This document shows positions 28,638 through 40,116 of a stretch of DNA of 64,000 nt, one piece after another. The position numbers were made by a program, and so were the translations under genes. This DNA is from Selaginella tamariscina (taxonomy: Eukaryota; Streptophyta; Lycopodiopsida; Selaginellales; Selaginellaceae), in NCBI GenBank assembly GCA_003024785.1, contig PUQB01000656.1, positions 1-64,000 of the forward strand, read 5' to 3'. The notes under the pieces were generated by a model that was given only the letters and a program-made list of their open reading frames with translations, did no database searches and was not told the origin of the DNA. Each line of letters begins with the position of its first letter. Position 1 is the stretch's first letter.

Positions 28638-31600
28638 TTATATATATATATATATATATATGCAATATATAATCTTTATTAGTATATTACATGGTTTTAT
28701 TTCTATGTAATGTGTGTTTATGCATGTACAAATATTAATATATAGAATTTAAAAACATACAAAAAACTTATATAACATATATAATGATATATGGGTCTAT
28801 TACACACGTCTATTACACCCATCAATACATATATATGGGTTTATTATTAATAGACACACACACACACACACATTTATGAATGATCCATTTAAAAAGCTTG
28901 AATCTATCACACTTAACCAAAACCATCAATATATGTTAATCCTATAGTTATCTTTATATATGCAATTTCAAACTATGTTACATAATTTAATTTAAATATT
29001 ATATTAAATAGATTCAATTATATATATTATATCTCATTAAACTCACATTATTAGTTTAAATTAAATTTTATAAATTCTAAATATAAATATAAATATTTAT
29101 CAATAATGGAATTTTTCGTGTTCAATTTTAAAGCCCACTGCTAACTTAAACAATAAAATTAAAATATATTAAAATTTATAATTTACACTTTGATGAATCA
29201 CTAAATCATGTGTTGCTTGTCATCGCCTCCGCAGTATATATAATGTTGTTTTTAAACCGTATGATTTTAATTTAATTTCCTTTTACCCGTATTTTCTTAC
29301 GATACAATAAGGTCCAACACATTGTAGAATTTAAAGATTTTTTTTAATTATACAAATATTTATTTAAAAACCTTGTAAAAAATATTGACTTAGGGTCTTC
29401 TAGTGAGCGGTCACAGTTCACAAAAAATAAATAAACTGGTGGGACATGCATGTTGATAGAATATGTTATAAGTTTTAAAAATAACCATAATATATCTATG
29501 TAAGGGAATATAAAGGTTAACCATGGTAGTTATTATATTTATGGTGTGATTAATTTTATAATTAAATTAGTTATATTTAGTTTAGGCTAATCTATATATG
29601 ATAAGGATATACCTTTATTATATAAATAAATCGTCTCAAGTTCACTTGTCTTTTTTACATATATTTTGTCTTGGGAATTGCCAAGTAGTATTTATTATAA
29701 TTATTTCGGGTTCTTACATAAGTGAAATTGCTAAGTAGTATGTCTAAGAGTATTATTTTAGCTTGATATAATAATTTTGTAAATGCAATAATATTAATTT
29801 TCACCACTCCCGTAATTTGTTTAATTTTATTATGGTATGTTATGTTATTATTTTTTATTGCCTTTGTGATGTGTGTTTTATTATTGATTTTTGAGTTGTA
29901 TTTATTACATTAATTTTGATTATATTTATGGTATTTAATAATGAAAAATGACAAAGAAAGAAAAAAAAATCACAAAGTGTCTAGATTCACTCAAGGGAAG
30001 TTTAATAAGGGTACTAATCATTTATCAATAAAGAAGTCATATAATTATTTTAAATAAATGAGAATTACAAATTCATAAATCAAGCTTTTATATGACCCAA
30101 TCATTATACTCTCTTTAAATTATGTAACTTTTCTGATAAATTACAATTATGTATCGATGATGAATGATTATTACCGTCCATTTACAAAGAGAAGTTGAAT
30201 GTTATTTTTTTTTAGACTAAATGAGATAGATGAATTATTTTTTTATGGATTTAAGACTTTTAAGTAACTTAAATTTGTTTTGTGTGAAAATAATAATATT
30301 TAGAAAGTTCTTTGTGTTATGAAAAAATTTTTTTTCTCACATGGAAGGGATTGGAGTACATAAATGTCAAGGTCCATTATTAACATTAAAGACTACAATA
30401 AGAATTTATTTAAAAAACCCTTAATACTGTGATTGAAAAATTATTATTTTTTTGCATGAAAGGAAGTAATGTAAAGTACTTATAATAGGTTACCCTAGTA
30501 GATATAACAATTCATTAATAAATTTTAAATAATTTAGTAATTTTTTATTGTTGAATATGTAATAAGATGTGATTCAATATGTACAAAATTATTCATTATA
30601 TTAGACTTGGTCATTATAAGGTTTTTTGTTATGTCGATTATATACATAATGTTAGCCATTTTGGTTACTCATATTATATAATTTAAAAAGTTTTGTGAAA
30701 AATATACATTATATATATAATATATATATATATTAATTTGAATATAAAGTCACCTCAAGTTGACTTATCTTTTGTATATTATTGTAATAGTCTTGGGGTC
30801 CTTATAAATGAAACAAATAATAAATAAAAGAACCTAAATAGATAGGGCAATATAAAACGAATTCATAATGGAACGAATTAAATCAAATCAATAGTATGTT
30901 GTACAACTATAAATTTTTAAATTTTAACACAATGTGTAATTGTGTGTTTCTCATGTGTACAATATTAATATAATATAATATAAATTTAAACATAAAATAA
31001 AACTATATAGTATATAATTTATAATAGAAAGAAACAATCTCTTTTAAGTTTGAAATTGTAAGTAGAATATAATATATATGATTAGAATATGTTAGTCTAT
31101 TTACTATTGAAAATGGAAATAAAATATAATCTATATGATTAAATATTTTAATATATTTATTTATATGTGGTAGATATGAAGCATGAAGATTAAACAAGCT
31201 CTTCGACCCATAATAATAGATTCGTAATTATGTATAAAGGGTGTTAAAATAAAAAAGTAATAAACCCATAATTATTATTATGAAGGGTGTCAAAGTAAGG
31301 AAAAAATAACTTTTTAGTGCTTGAAATATTTCTTAAATGTGCTTCTTATGAGGCAATCACACCAGGGTCATGTTCTCTAGTAGTGCCAAAAGGAACAATC
31401 TATAATGAATAGACCATTTATGATTTCAAAAGTAATTGGTATAAAAATAAAAAATAAAAAAGATCACTCATTCAATACACTTGTTATTTACTTATTCCAC
31501 ATTCATATAGTAAGCTCTATAATAGTTAACAAAGTTTATGTTCTTATTGAGCTTCTTAAGTTTATTGTTTAAATTAAATCTAAAAAATTTCATTATGATT

Positions 31601-31828
31601 AATATTAAATAATTCAAACTATACCTTTCACTAAATGAGCCCATCATCATCATTTTGTCTTTTAATTATGAAAGAAGGTAAGAATATTTTGTAATTCTTA
31701 TTATCATATTAGATGTGTTATTATGTGTGTCAAGAGATCCACATTATCTCCAATTATATCCATACTATATATACATACATATGATATATATATGATATAT
31801 GTATGTATATGATGTGCATATAAATTAT
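28184..31828. other. AT-rich gene-poor region with (AT)n runs
   Basis: I see no gene here. (AT)n runs lie at about 28425-28462 and 28600-28665, preceded by CATA repeats at 28575-28605. Two diverged copies of one block with the core 'ctcaagtt(c/g)acttgtcttt' occur near 29635 and 30755, suggesting an old repeat pair about 1.1 kb apart. Composition is very high in A+T, with stops in all frames. Confidence 0.6.
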
Positions 31829-31829
31829 A

Positions 31830-31915
31830 GGGAAACTTATTAAAATGCCCCTAAGGTTTGAGTAATTATATTAATGCCCTTATATTTTTTAAAATTAAAA
31901 ATGCCCTTTGGGTAG
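31830..31915 (+). repeat. left terminal inverted repeat of Mutator-like element
   Basis: Starts 'gggaaacttattaaaatgcc' and carries three 'atgccc' words in AT-rich sequence. It pairs imperfectly with the reverse complement of 37035-37123. Confidence 0.6.
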
Positions 31916-32109
31916 CAAGTTTTTGTTTGTATATATTATTATATTATTTTGCAGAATTACTATAGCTAGTTTAAGGTTGGATTTAGGGCAAAGTGGATAG
32001 GGATGAGTGCACTAGCATAGGAGCTCAATTTCAAGTTAGATTGGCACATGTTAAAGGTGAAATGTGCGAAAGAGAGTTGTTTATGGATGTTATATGCCTC
32101 AATTAATGT

Positions 32110-33850
32110 TTATACTCGAAAGGCAAATGTGTGACTGCCAAGTGGCCATCTAACATCAACATCTATGTAAGCAAAACTAAATTTTTGAAGATGACCCAAG
32201 AGCCTGACTCAAATGCCCAAGTAGGCACAAGACTTAGGGTCTTACCTTAAGCCTCATAGAATGACTATCCTTGAAGCCTAAAGGTTAATTTGAGTAGATT
32301 TTAAGATCTTGTCTTAAGAGCCTTAACTCCACCAAGGAGACATGTTCCATACATACCCTTTTGATAAAACTAAGGCTTCATCATTTACTCCTTGAGAAAT
32401 CACCCTCATCGAGAGTACAACCTCTTTAAGGTGATAAGGGGTACCTTGAACCATGATAACCCCTAGCTAAGTCATACCCTAGACTAAGTTTAGTATTTAG
32501 CGAGGACATGAATGTGCGTCATATGCAAACACAAGTGTTTTGTTAAGTAAATTCTATAAGGCTAGGTTTAGATATTCTAAGTACATGACCTTGTTAATTC
32601 ATCATGAAAGGCTCATGTTAATAAGCTTAGGTTGTTTAACCCCTAGATCCCAAGGAGAACACCCCTCCTAACCAAGTGCACTAATAACATACCCAATTAC
32701 AAAACTTAACCTCCTTTGACTTAATTCTTAAGACTTAACACTTTGATGCAAGCACAAGAATGCATGTATTCAACCCCTCAACTTAAACTCATAACACAAC
32801 CCGAAAGGGCATGCCTCGGTGTTGTGCCGTGTGTCGTCTAACCTAGTGTCACATGTTCATGTGACACTATTTTCAAGATATAGGCTATTTCGCCATAGTC
32901 CTTAACTTAAAAGCTACACTTGGTGTCACAAATGTGGCTCATAGATATCAACTGTAAAACGTTCTTTATGAACCTTTAGGAAAATGGTAAAGAGAAATTG
33001 TCAGCCAAGATCCCCCATGCACAATTAAACAAGGACACAAATGTGTACTTGGTGTCACAAAATGTGGCTCATAAATATCAACTGTAAAACGTTTTTATGA
33101 ACCTTTAGGAAAATGGTAAAGAGAAATTGTCAGCCAAGATCCCACATGCACAATTAAACAAGGACACAAATGTGTCTTGCTTAAGTACAAGTGTTGCTTT
33201 TAACTTAATGTGGAAGAGGAGGTTAGAGATACGCCTCAACCTTTGACCTTGAAACATGTATTCTAATAAGGTCTCCCATGCGTAAATTCATCAATGTTAA
33301 GGGTAAGCTACCCTAAAGGTGGGATGTACCCCTATTGTTTAGAAGTTGAGGTGGCACAATAAAAGTTATGCCTTGACAACACAAACTTAGCTTGCATTGG
33401 TAGAAGAATAACGAGTTCAATTATAAACCCAAGAACTCTCGTTAATATCTTATTTAATATATGTGATCCCATATTTTTTTTGTTTTGTAAAATGAGCTAG
33501 CACAAAATCTCATTTCTAATAAATATACTTGGTGATACTAACCCAACAACCCCTAAACCCTAACCTAAGGAATGGGGTTAGGGCAACCCTAAGGGTTTTC
33601 TAACTATATTCGACACATCAAACTCCCCAGAACTAATCAAAAATCTAATTGAGACACAAAAAATAAAGGTGAGAGTTTAATAATAGAAGTGCTAATTTCG
33701 CTTAACCCAAACGAATTATTATTAAATACCCAAGTGCACTAAGTGGCATGTTTCCTCAACACCTAGAGTTTGTCAATATAATTTAGTTAAATATGTAACA
33801 ATAATCAACATTAGAATAAAGAGAAGTCATAATAAAAACTATGATAAGTT
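32110..33850 (+). repeat. left arm of 3.5-kb foldback inside the element
   Basis: Matches the reverse complement of 34100-35665 along its length at a rough 70-80 percent by eye. Paired landmarks include 'caaggtcatgtacttag' (reverse of 32573-32589 against 35216), 'gcgcacattcatgtcctc', 'ggtacatcccacctt' and 'cacttagtgcacttgggta'. No open reading frame of note. It contains telomere-like 'taaaccctaacctaa' near 33556. Confidence 0.8.
32921..33178 (+). repeat. 127-base tandem duplication in left foldback arm
   Basis: Two adjacent copies starting 'cttggtgtcacaaa', each ending 'ggacacaaatgtgt', differ at only a few positions, most of them homopolymer length changes. It is much younger than the foldback itself. 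Confidence 0.9.
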
Positions 33851-34099
33851 GGATTTAATGTGAAGGTTGTGATAAAGATGATGTGTACTGAACACTTCTT
33901 ATTGTGGTGTCAACTAAGAAAATAACGAGGCTAGTGCAAGTGGGTTGCTAAGAAATATATTTAAAAGTTTCAAGATCATCCGGGTACAAGCTTTTAAAAC
34001 TTGTTGAAGATATAAAATGTGACATGGTGCATAAATTAGCTATTGTCTAGCTTGGTTGACAAAGAAAATAACGATTGTAATTCATGGTAGTTAAGAGGA

Positions 34100-35665
34100 A
34101 GGTTATTGTCATAGTTTTATTATGACTCCTCTTTACTTTGAACATTGACTGTTATTACCTACCGAATTATGTTGATAAGCTCTAAATGTAGTAGGAAACA
34201 TGCTCACTTAGTGCACTTGGGTATCTGGTGATAGTTTAGCCAGGTGTCATTAGGTATTTGCAAGAAACTCTAGGCGAAGCTAGAACTTACTTTTTAAAAA
34301 ACTCTCACCTTGATTTTTCGTGTCCTAGTTGGGTTAATGGTTAGTTCTAGTGAGTTCGGCATGTCGTATATGTTTAGAAATACCCCTAGGTTTAACATGT
34401 TAGGGTTTAGGGGTCGATGGATCATTAAGTTAACTCACCAAGTATATTCCCTCTGGGAATGAGATTCCGTGATAGCTCACTTATGTAGACAAGAAACCAA
34501 GGGGGGCCCTCTGTCACATATATTAAGTAGTACATGTGGGAGAGCTCCTGGGTTCATGACTCAATTCGTTGCTCTTTTGCTGGTGTAAGCTTCAACTTGT
34601 GTTATTAAGGTACAACTCTCTGTTATGCCACCCTAACTTCCAGGTACATCCCACCTTCAGGATAGTTCACCCACAACGTTGGTGAATCCATGTCTGAAAG
34701 GTCTTATCGGAATGCACGATCTAAGAGGCAGAGGTTGAAGCTTGTCTCCAGCCTCCTCCTCCATGTCAAGCTAGGTGTAGCACTCATGGCCAAGCAAGGC
34801 ACATTCGTGTCCTTGTCCAACTGTGGGCGTGGGATCTTGTTTGATAAGTTTACATTACCCAGTTCCTGAGGGTTCACTAAGGGGTTCTAGAGTTAGCATT
34901 TAGGAGCCACGTTTGTGGCACTTGGTGCAACTCTTGAATCTAAGGGCTATGACATAATAGCCCACATCGTGGAAGGCAGTGTCACATGGAGATGTGACAC
35001 TGGGCTAGACGTCACATGATACAGCGCTCGAGGCACGCCCTTTGGGGTCGTGTCATGGGTTTGTCGCCAAGGGGTTGGATACTATAGTAAACATGCATGC
35101 TTGTGCTTGCACTATTCACTCAAGGGTTAGGTCTTATAATTATGTGTGCTTTGGCAGGATATAAAGGTTGAACAACCTAAGCTCATTAGTAGAAGCCCTA
35201 TCATAAAACACTCGCAAGGTCATGTACTTAGGGTTATCCAAACCTAACCTTAGGGAGTTTGCTTAGCAGAACATTCGTGTCCGCCTATGGCGCACATTCA
35301 TGTCCTCACCCTTTGTTGCCCTAAAGGGGTTGTACTCCCGAATGAGGGTGATTCCTCAAGGGGTAAGTGACGATGCCTTAGCTTTATCACAGGGGCATGT
35401 GTAAGACACATCTCCTTTGTGAGGTTAGGGCATGAGCATGTCTAGGTTTAATGGGATAGGATCCTAAAGTTTATTTGAGATATCTTTTAAGGTTCGGAGG
35501 ATGGTCATTCTAGGGGACTTAGGATAAGACTTTAAGGCTTCTATTTAACTAGGCATCTGAGTCAGACTCTTAGGGTCATCTTGAAAAATTTAACGTTGCT
35601 CACATAGGGAATTGACATCGGAAGGTCACTTGGCGACCATGTGTTAGCCCTCCGTGTTAAGACTC
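34100..35665 (-). repeat. right arm of 3.5-kb foldback inside the element
   Basis: Mirror of 32110-33850, with a spacer of about 250 bases at 33850-34100. It is richer in G+C than the left arm at many shared positions: C/G here against T/A there. It has only one copy of the block that is tandemly doubled in the left arm. Confidence 0.8.
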
Positions 35666-35819
35666 TAATAGTTACAAGTTATTAAAAGGATTTTGTGACC
35701 AGACATTAAAAGCTAATCTTGATATTGTTGGTATTATTCAATAAGATCATGATAAGCAGTTTATTAAAAATGTATTTAGCTTTGGGAGCTAATTTGAATA
35801 GTTTTGTCATTGCCATGTT

Positions 35820-36960
35820 ATTTTCAGTTTGGATGATACATTCTTAAAAATCAAGTATCAAGGCATATTATTGATTACAACAGCTGTGGATGCTTGTGGC
35901 TACTTATTCCCTCTTGCATATGGCTAGGTTGGGATTGAGAATGAAAACAAATGAAACTGGTTTTTAATACATCTCCAAAGTTGTTTAGGACTTAAAAGAC
36001 TTGTGGTTTTCTTATTTAATTGTAACAAAGGAATGATGGGAGGTGTAGCTGTTGTTTTTAAGAAAATGTTATTCATGGATATTGTTTAAGGCACTTGACA
36101 AAAAACTTCAAGAAGTAATTTCAAAAGCACTGAACTTATAAAGTTTTTGTGAAAGGCAATTTGTGTTGAGACAGTTACCAAGTTTGAGGGGGTGATCCAG
36201 TAAATACAAGTGTTGAATCCACATGGATGTTTAATAAGGCTTGTCATCATCACTTTTGGGCTAAAGCTTATTTTCTTACTTCACTCTTTAGACATTTTAC
36301 ATTTAATATTATTGAGTCCTTTAATGATTGAGTCAAATGACAAAGTAACCAATATTGTCCATGGTGAACATGGTATGTGAAAAGACAATGATATAGTTCT
36401 TTAAAAGAAGCGAGGCAATGAATTATAAGACACAACAATTTATTATGGTAAATGAGGTGGATGATGAAATCAAGAATGCTATTTCTCATTATTGCTACTA
36501 TAAAGTGTTTCATGCTGTTAAAAACCTTTTCAGAATTGTAACATCAAAGCATGAGCATGTTATGAACTTGTAAGTTGGAATGTAATCATGTCTAAGGTGG
36601 CAAAAGTGTTATATTCTTTGTGTTCATGTTGCAGCATGTATCTTATACAAGAGGGAACAAGTGCAAATTTATACTTACATGTTTTATCATCTTTAAAAGT
36701 ATTATGCAACGTATGAAGGGATTATTATTTATGTGCCAGACCAAGTAGAGCACGAGGAAAAGAGAGGCATATGTTACCCCTAGTTACATCTCGCATGCTT
36801 AAATAATCCAAAAAGTGATGTATTCACTTGTCAAAAGAGGAGGAAGAAAAAAGGGAGATTTATTGCTTGTGATACTATAATGTTAAACACAATTGGAAAA
36901 CATGTAGGAGTGCTATTTGATAAAAGTGGTTGTGTACTTGTGTTTTTGTATATTAAAAAA
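35820..36960 (+). pseudogene. MULE transposase remnant
   Basis: In shifting frames one reads SLDDTFLKIKYQGILLITTA, then VDACGYLFPLAYG. This matches the catalytic-core signature of Mutator transposases (DGTFLK, then A-x-D-x-x-x-x-x-FPLAFA). Further on come IESFNDW-like text near 36310 and a decayed knuckle C-x-x-Y-x4-H-x4-C near 36866-36910 in place of CCHC. Multiple stops (for example after LAYG, and after KR in later frames) show it cannot be translated. No second gene of the MuDR type is seen. Confidence 0.65.
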
Positions 36961-37034
36961 AAAGGTAAATTTATAATTTCCATTAAACTTCAAAGGTATT
37001 TTTATAAATATCTTTTGTGGATTATATACCCTAA

Positions 37035-37123
37035 TTTGTCGGAGGGGCATTTTTATAATTTTTGAAACTATAGGCACTTTTGTAATGATGTGGAAGTTCA
37101 AAAGTATTTTGGTAAGTTTTCCC
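37035..37123 (-). repeat. right terminal inverted repeat of Mutator-like element
   Basis: Read on the minus strand it starts 'gggaaaacttaccaaaatac' and includes 'aaaaatgcccctccgac'. It mirrors the left end with scattered changes. Confidence 0.6.
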
Positions 37124-37439
37124 TATATATATACACACACTCACACACACACACGTGTATTTGTTAATCTATATATCTAAATCTTTTATGAACTATTCAA
37201 ACTTAAGTAGAAGGTTTATTTAAATTAAAATTTAACAAATTAGCACAATTTAAAAAATATAATGTTTATTTTAATTGCAATAAGAACTCAATAAGAACTC
37301 TTAGTTGGATTTGTCACTAGAATAGAAACTTTTAAATATAAGATGTATTAATTGTTATTTTAGTTTTGTAACTATAATGTTAGAGGGTTTCAATATAGTG
37401 GAATTATTAATTATAAATTAAATAATTTTAACATTCAAT

Positions 37440-37860
37440 AACCTAATCTTATATGTGTTTGTCATGAATGCCCTATCAATAACCATTTTAAATCCTAAAT
37501 CCACATGACACCATTGAAACCTTTAAATCCACCATCAATAACCCTCTTAAATCCTAAATCCATGTGGCACTATTGGGGTCATTAAACCCCATTAAGAGTC
37601 ATCTTAAATCTTATTAATGACCATCATAAATCTTAAATCCATGTAAGTTGCAGTATCATTACCACGGTAGAGTTTCACCACCGAGTTCGGTCATCCTAAA
37701 AACTCATGTGACACTATTGAGACCATTGAATGTCATTAATGAACCCCATTAACGTCTATCTTAAAAACTCATGTGACACTATTGCCATTGAATGCCATCA
37801 ACATCCATCCTAAATGGTAAATTCACATAACACTATCAAGGCCACTAGATTAAGCATGAG
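37440..37860. repeat. degenerate tandem repeat with core 'atccatgtggcactattg'
   Basis: About six units of roughly 60 bases carry variants of 'aaatccacatgacaccattg', 'aaactcatgtgacactattg' and 'attaatgaccatc'. They lie just outside the Mutator-like element. A plastid 5S rRNA-like fragment interrupts the array. No gene is seen in the surrounding 37125-38160. Confidence 0.65.
37650..37697 (-). rRNA. fragment resembling plastid 5S rRNA
   Basis: On the minus strand the piece reads 'gaccgaactcggtggtgaaa' followed by 'ctctaccgtggtaatgatac'. This matches from memory the central part of plastid and cyanobacterial-type 5S rRNA (CCGAACTTGGTGGTKAAAC, CTCTRCYGCGGT, GATACT). Only about 45 of the roughly 120 bases are present, so it is a dead insert of plastid origin, not a functional gene. 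A match by database search would settle it. Confidence 0.5.
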
Positions 37861-38879
37861 TCATTCATGACTATACATGATATATATGACTTATTTAATT
37901 TAGGCCCACTTTCCACTAGTGAGTGGTTAATTGCCTCAACCAATCAAATTTTAATAAATTATTTATTTATTGGCAGTTTGGATTTTCACTTGGAGGTTAT
38001 TTAAAATATAAAATCTACATGGCAACAACATAGCATCTATGTGGCATCTATATGGTTTTTTGATAGTAGCCAAATAACCGAGCAATTTTGCTTAGTTATA
38101 TGGCTACCATGCATAAAATGTATAATAACATAACCTGCATGTTATTATTAGGCTCTCTCTACTTATCAAAATAGATACAATATTTGCAGAGGAGGTGCAT
38201 GATCCTATGGAGAATTCTTTAGGGCTATAATGTTATTCAAGGCGCCATAGCATATGGTGACTGCCAATTGATCTCCTTTATCACTCGTTTTTTATAAATC
38301 CAATGTGCAGTGCTCTCTTTTCTATTTTAAAGCTGAAATTTAAGACACAGATGAGGATTCTATACATGTGCCCATTGTGTTCAATCACTTTGACAAACAT
38401 GTAATTATTAAATCGGTATTCTTATATATTATCGATTTAGCATACTATTTGCATATACCTCTATATTTCTTCATATTCTATATATCTCACTTGGTAGTAT
38501 GTAACGTATATGCGTGTATAGTATTTTGTGTTTGGTTGAAGATCCCCCTTCCTTCCTTTTTCTCTCTCCACACACACACACACGCACACACTCTAGTTAG
38601 TTCAGAAATAACTGGATATCTTTTAATCAAGGATAACCTCACACACTATAAAACAGCCTATTTAGAACACATAAATACATGCGTGGAGGTATGTATGGTG
38701 TGCATAAGTTGCACATTGCACATATATATTATTTCTCTCTCTACAGTGTATAAGTATGCTAAGTTTTGTTAATTGTGGTTATAGTTTTGTGTTGTGTCCA
38801 TGTGTATAGCTGTGTACATATATATATAGTGATGTGTCCAGATGCTGCCATACGTATTCATCTACTTGATACTACACAC

Positions 38880-39020
38880 ACACACCTCTATCAATAGTTT
38901 CTAAATCAGAAACCAATGTAAAGAGTGCAACTACTGATGCTTCAGCTACCAAGCTAGTGGGCTCATCAAGTAGAGAAACAAGGCTAGGAACAAGCTTGGC
39001 TTCCACAATGCAAAAGGTAG
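38880..39020 (-). pseudogene. armadillo-repeat fragment (U-box/ARM-type)
   Basis: The minus strand encodes CIVEAKLVPSLVSLLDEP followed by TSLVAEASVVALFTLVSD, a typical armadillo repeat as in plant U-box (PUB) or ARM-only proteins. It ends at a GTGTGT donor-like site. No adjoining exon with ARM repeats or a U-box is visible on either side, so it is probably an exon fragment carried into this repeat-rich region. It could also be part of a gene whose other exons I cannot recognise. Confidence 0.5.
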
Positions 39021-39339
39021 TTTTAGGGTTACACACTCCTCGGTGGACTTTGCATAATGATGGTGCGGTGGTTTTGAGGCACATCCGGTGCTACTTGTGA
39101 ATGCATTGCTGCTTGTCCCTATCAAAGTCCTTGTCCTTGTGGATCCAATTGCAAGTGAGCTGTGGCTATGGGAGGAGTGCTCAGTTTGGTCATATTGGTG
39201 CTTATTTTTATAAGACCTTTGTTGCTTCTGCTTTTGCCGTTAATGTCCCTGAATTTAGTACTGTAACCAGCAATGTGTGTATCCCAGACTCCATTAAGTT
39301 TCACTATAGATCTTATGCATACATACATTCATTACACAA

Positions 39340-39350
39340 CTGTGTGTGTG

Positions 39351-39414
<64 letters not shown>

Positions 39415-39545
39415 GTGAGGGGAGAGAGAGAGGTACATACACAATTTATGTAATGCAAGGATACGAGAAGAGATAGTTAAGGTCGATATATATGTGTACG
39501 CACACATATATATGCTTGTGTGAGAGATAGAGAGAGAGGTACATA
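39340..39545. repeat. (TG)n(AG)n compound microsatellite, long (AG) tract
   Basis: TG repeats run directly into about 26 AG units, then further GA-rich pieces near 39421 and 39521. It is followed by an imperfect duplicate of 'cacataatgcacacatgagtgt'-like sequence at 39546-39590. Confidence 0.9.
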
Positions 39546-39734
39546 CACATAATGCACACATGAGTGTAATAATGCACACATGAGTGTGATAGTTTGGTAA
39601 AATCGTAACCACAGTTAAATGAAAATTGTTTATTAGTAGTTTTAATTTTTAATTCAATTAACCACTCTAGTGTAAACCATTGTGGTAGTTATTTTTAATA
39701 ACAACATTGTTTAAATTTACCGGATCAAATAATT

Positions 39735-40060
39735 ACTTACTAATGGAAAGTGGCTTACTCACCAAATTAAAAAAAAAAACTATTGAATTAAAAGTAAACT
39801 CACTAAGTTAAGATCCAGCTTAAAAATAAACTCACCAAGTTAAGGATTTGAGTTAAGGGTTATTAAATAATTAAGTTCAGACATTGATAAACTTAAAAAG
39901 TCAACCCTAAATTAAAGATAAACTCACCAAATTAGGGTCATTAAATAGTTAATCCTAAATATAAAATTTAAGGATAAACTCACTAAATTAAGGATAATAA
40001 TTAAGTTAAATATTTAAATAAATTATAAATTAAGAATAAAACAAGGTTAACATCATTAAA
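39735..40060. repeat. degenerate tandem repeat upstream of macro gene B
   Basis: Variants of 'aaactcaccaagttaagg' recur at about 39752, 39796, 39829, 39922 and 39974, mixed with 'ggtcattaaatagttaa' words. The repeat ends about 60 bases before the start codon of macro gene B and so may overlap its promoter. Confidence 0.7.
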
Positions 40061-40090
40061 TAGGTAACCTAATATAAACTGAATCAATTA

Positions 40091-40108
40091 GGCTAGGGTT
40101 AGGGTTTT
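40091..40108 (+). promoter_or_regulatory. telo-box doublet upstream of macro gene B
   Basis: 'ggctagggttagggtttttg' lies directly before the ATG at 40117. It contains two AGGGTT units, the reverse form of the plant telo-box. Confidence 0.55.
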
Positions 40109-40116
40109 TGTTCGAA

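Larger units (their letters stand above)
31829..37124. mobile_element. degenerate Mutator-like DNA transposon, 5.3 kb
   Basis: The ends are imperfect terminal inverted repeats about 90 bases long: left 'gggaaacttattaaaatg' at 31830, right (reverse complement from 37123) 'gggaaaacttaccaaaatac'. Both continue with AT-rich sequence punctuated by 'atgccc'. Inside, near the right end, are remnants of a MULE transposase with stop codons and frameshifts, including a decayed zinc knuckle. I cannot confirm a 9-base target duplication because both flanks are AT-only. The interior also holds a very long inverted repeat (separate entries), which may be a nested element or a rearrangement. Confidence 0.65.

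Noticed and set aside
33540..33600. Interstitial telomere tract
   Set aside because: Only two or three degenerate CCCTAA units within the foldback arm, too few for a telomere remnant.
36268..36513. 81-codon minus-strand frame
   Set aside because: Opposite strand of the decayed transposase; no conserved features.
36880..37065. 61-codon frame near the right end of the element
   Set aside because: Runs through the zinc-knuckle remnant in the wrong frame and into the terminal repeat.
38368..38772. 134-codon frame on the plus strand
   Set aside because: Composition is typical of translated AT-rich and CA-repeat DNA; no motif recognised.
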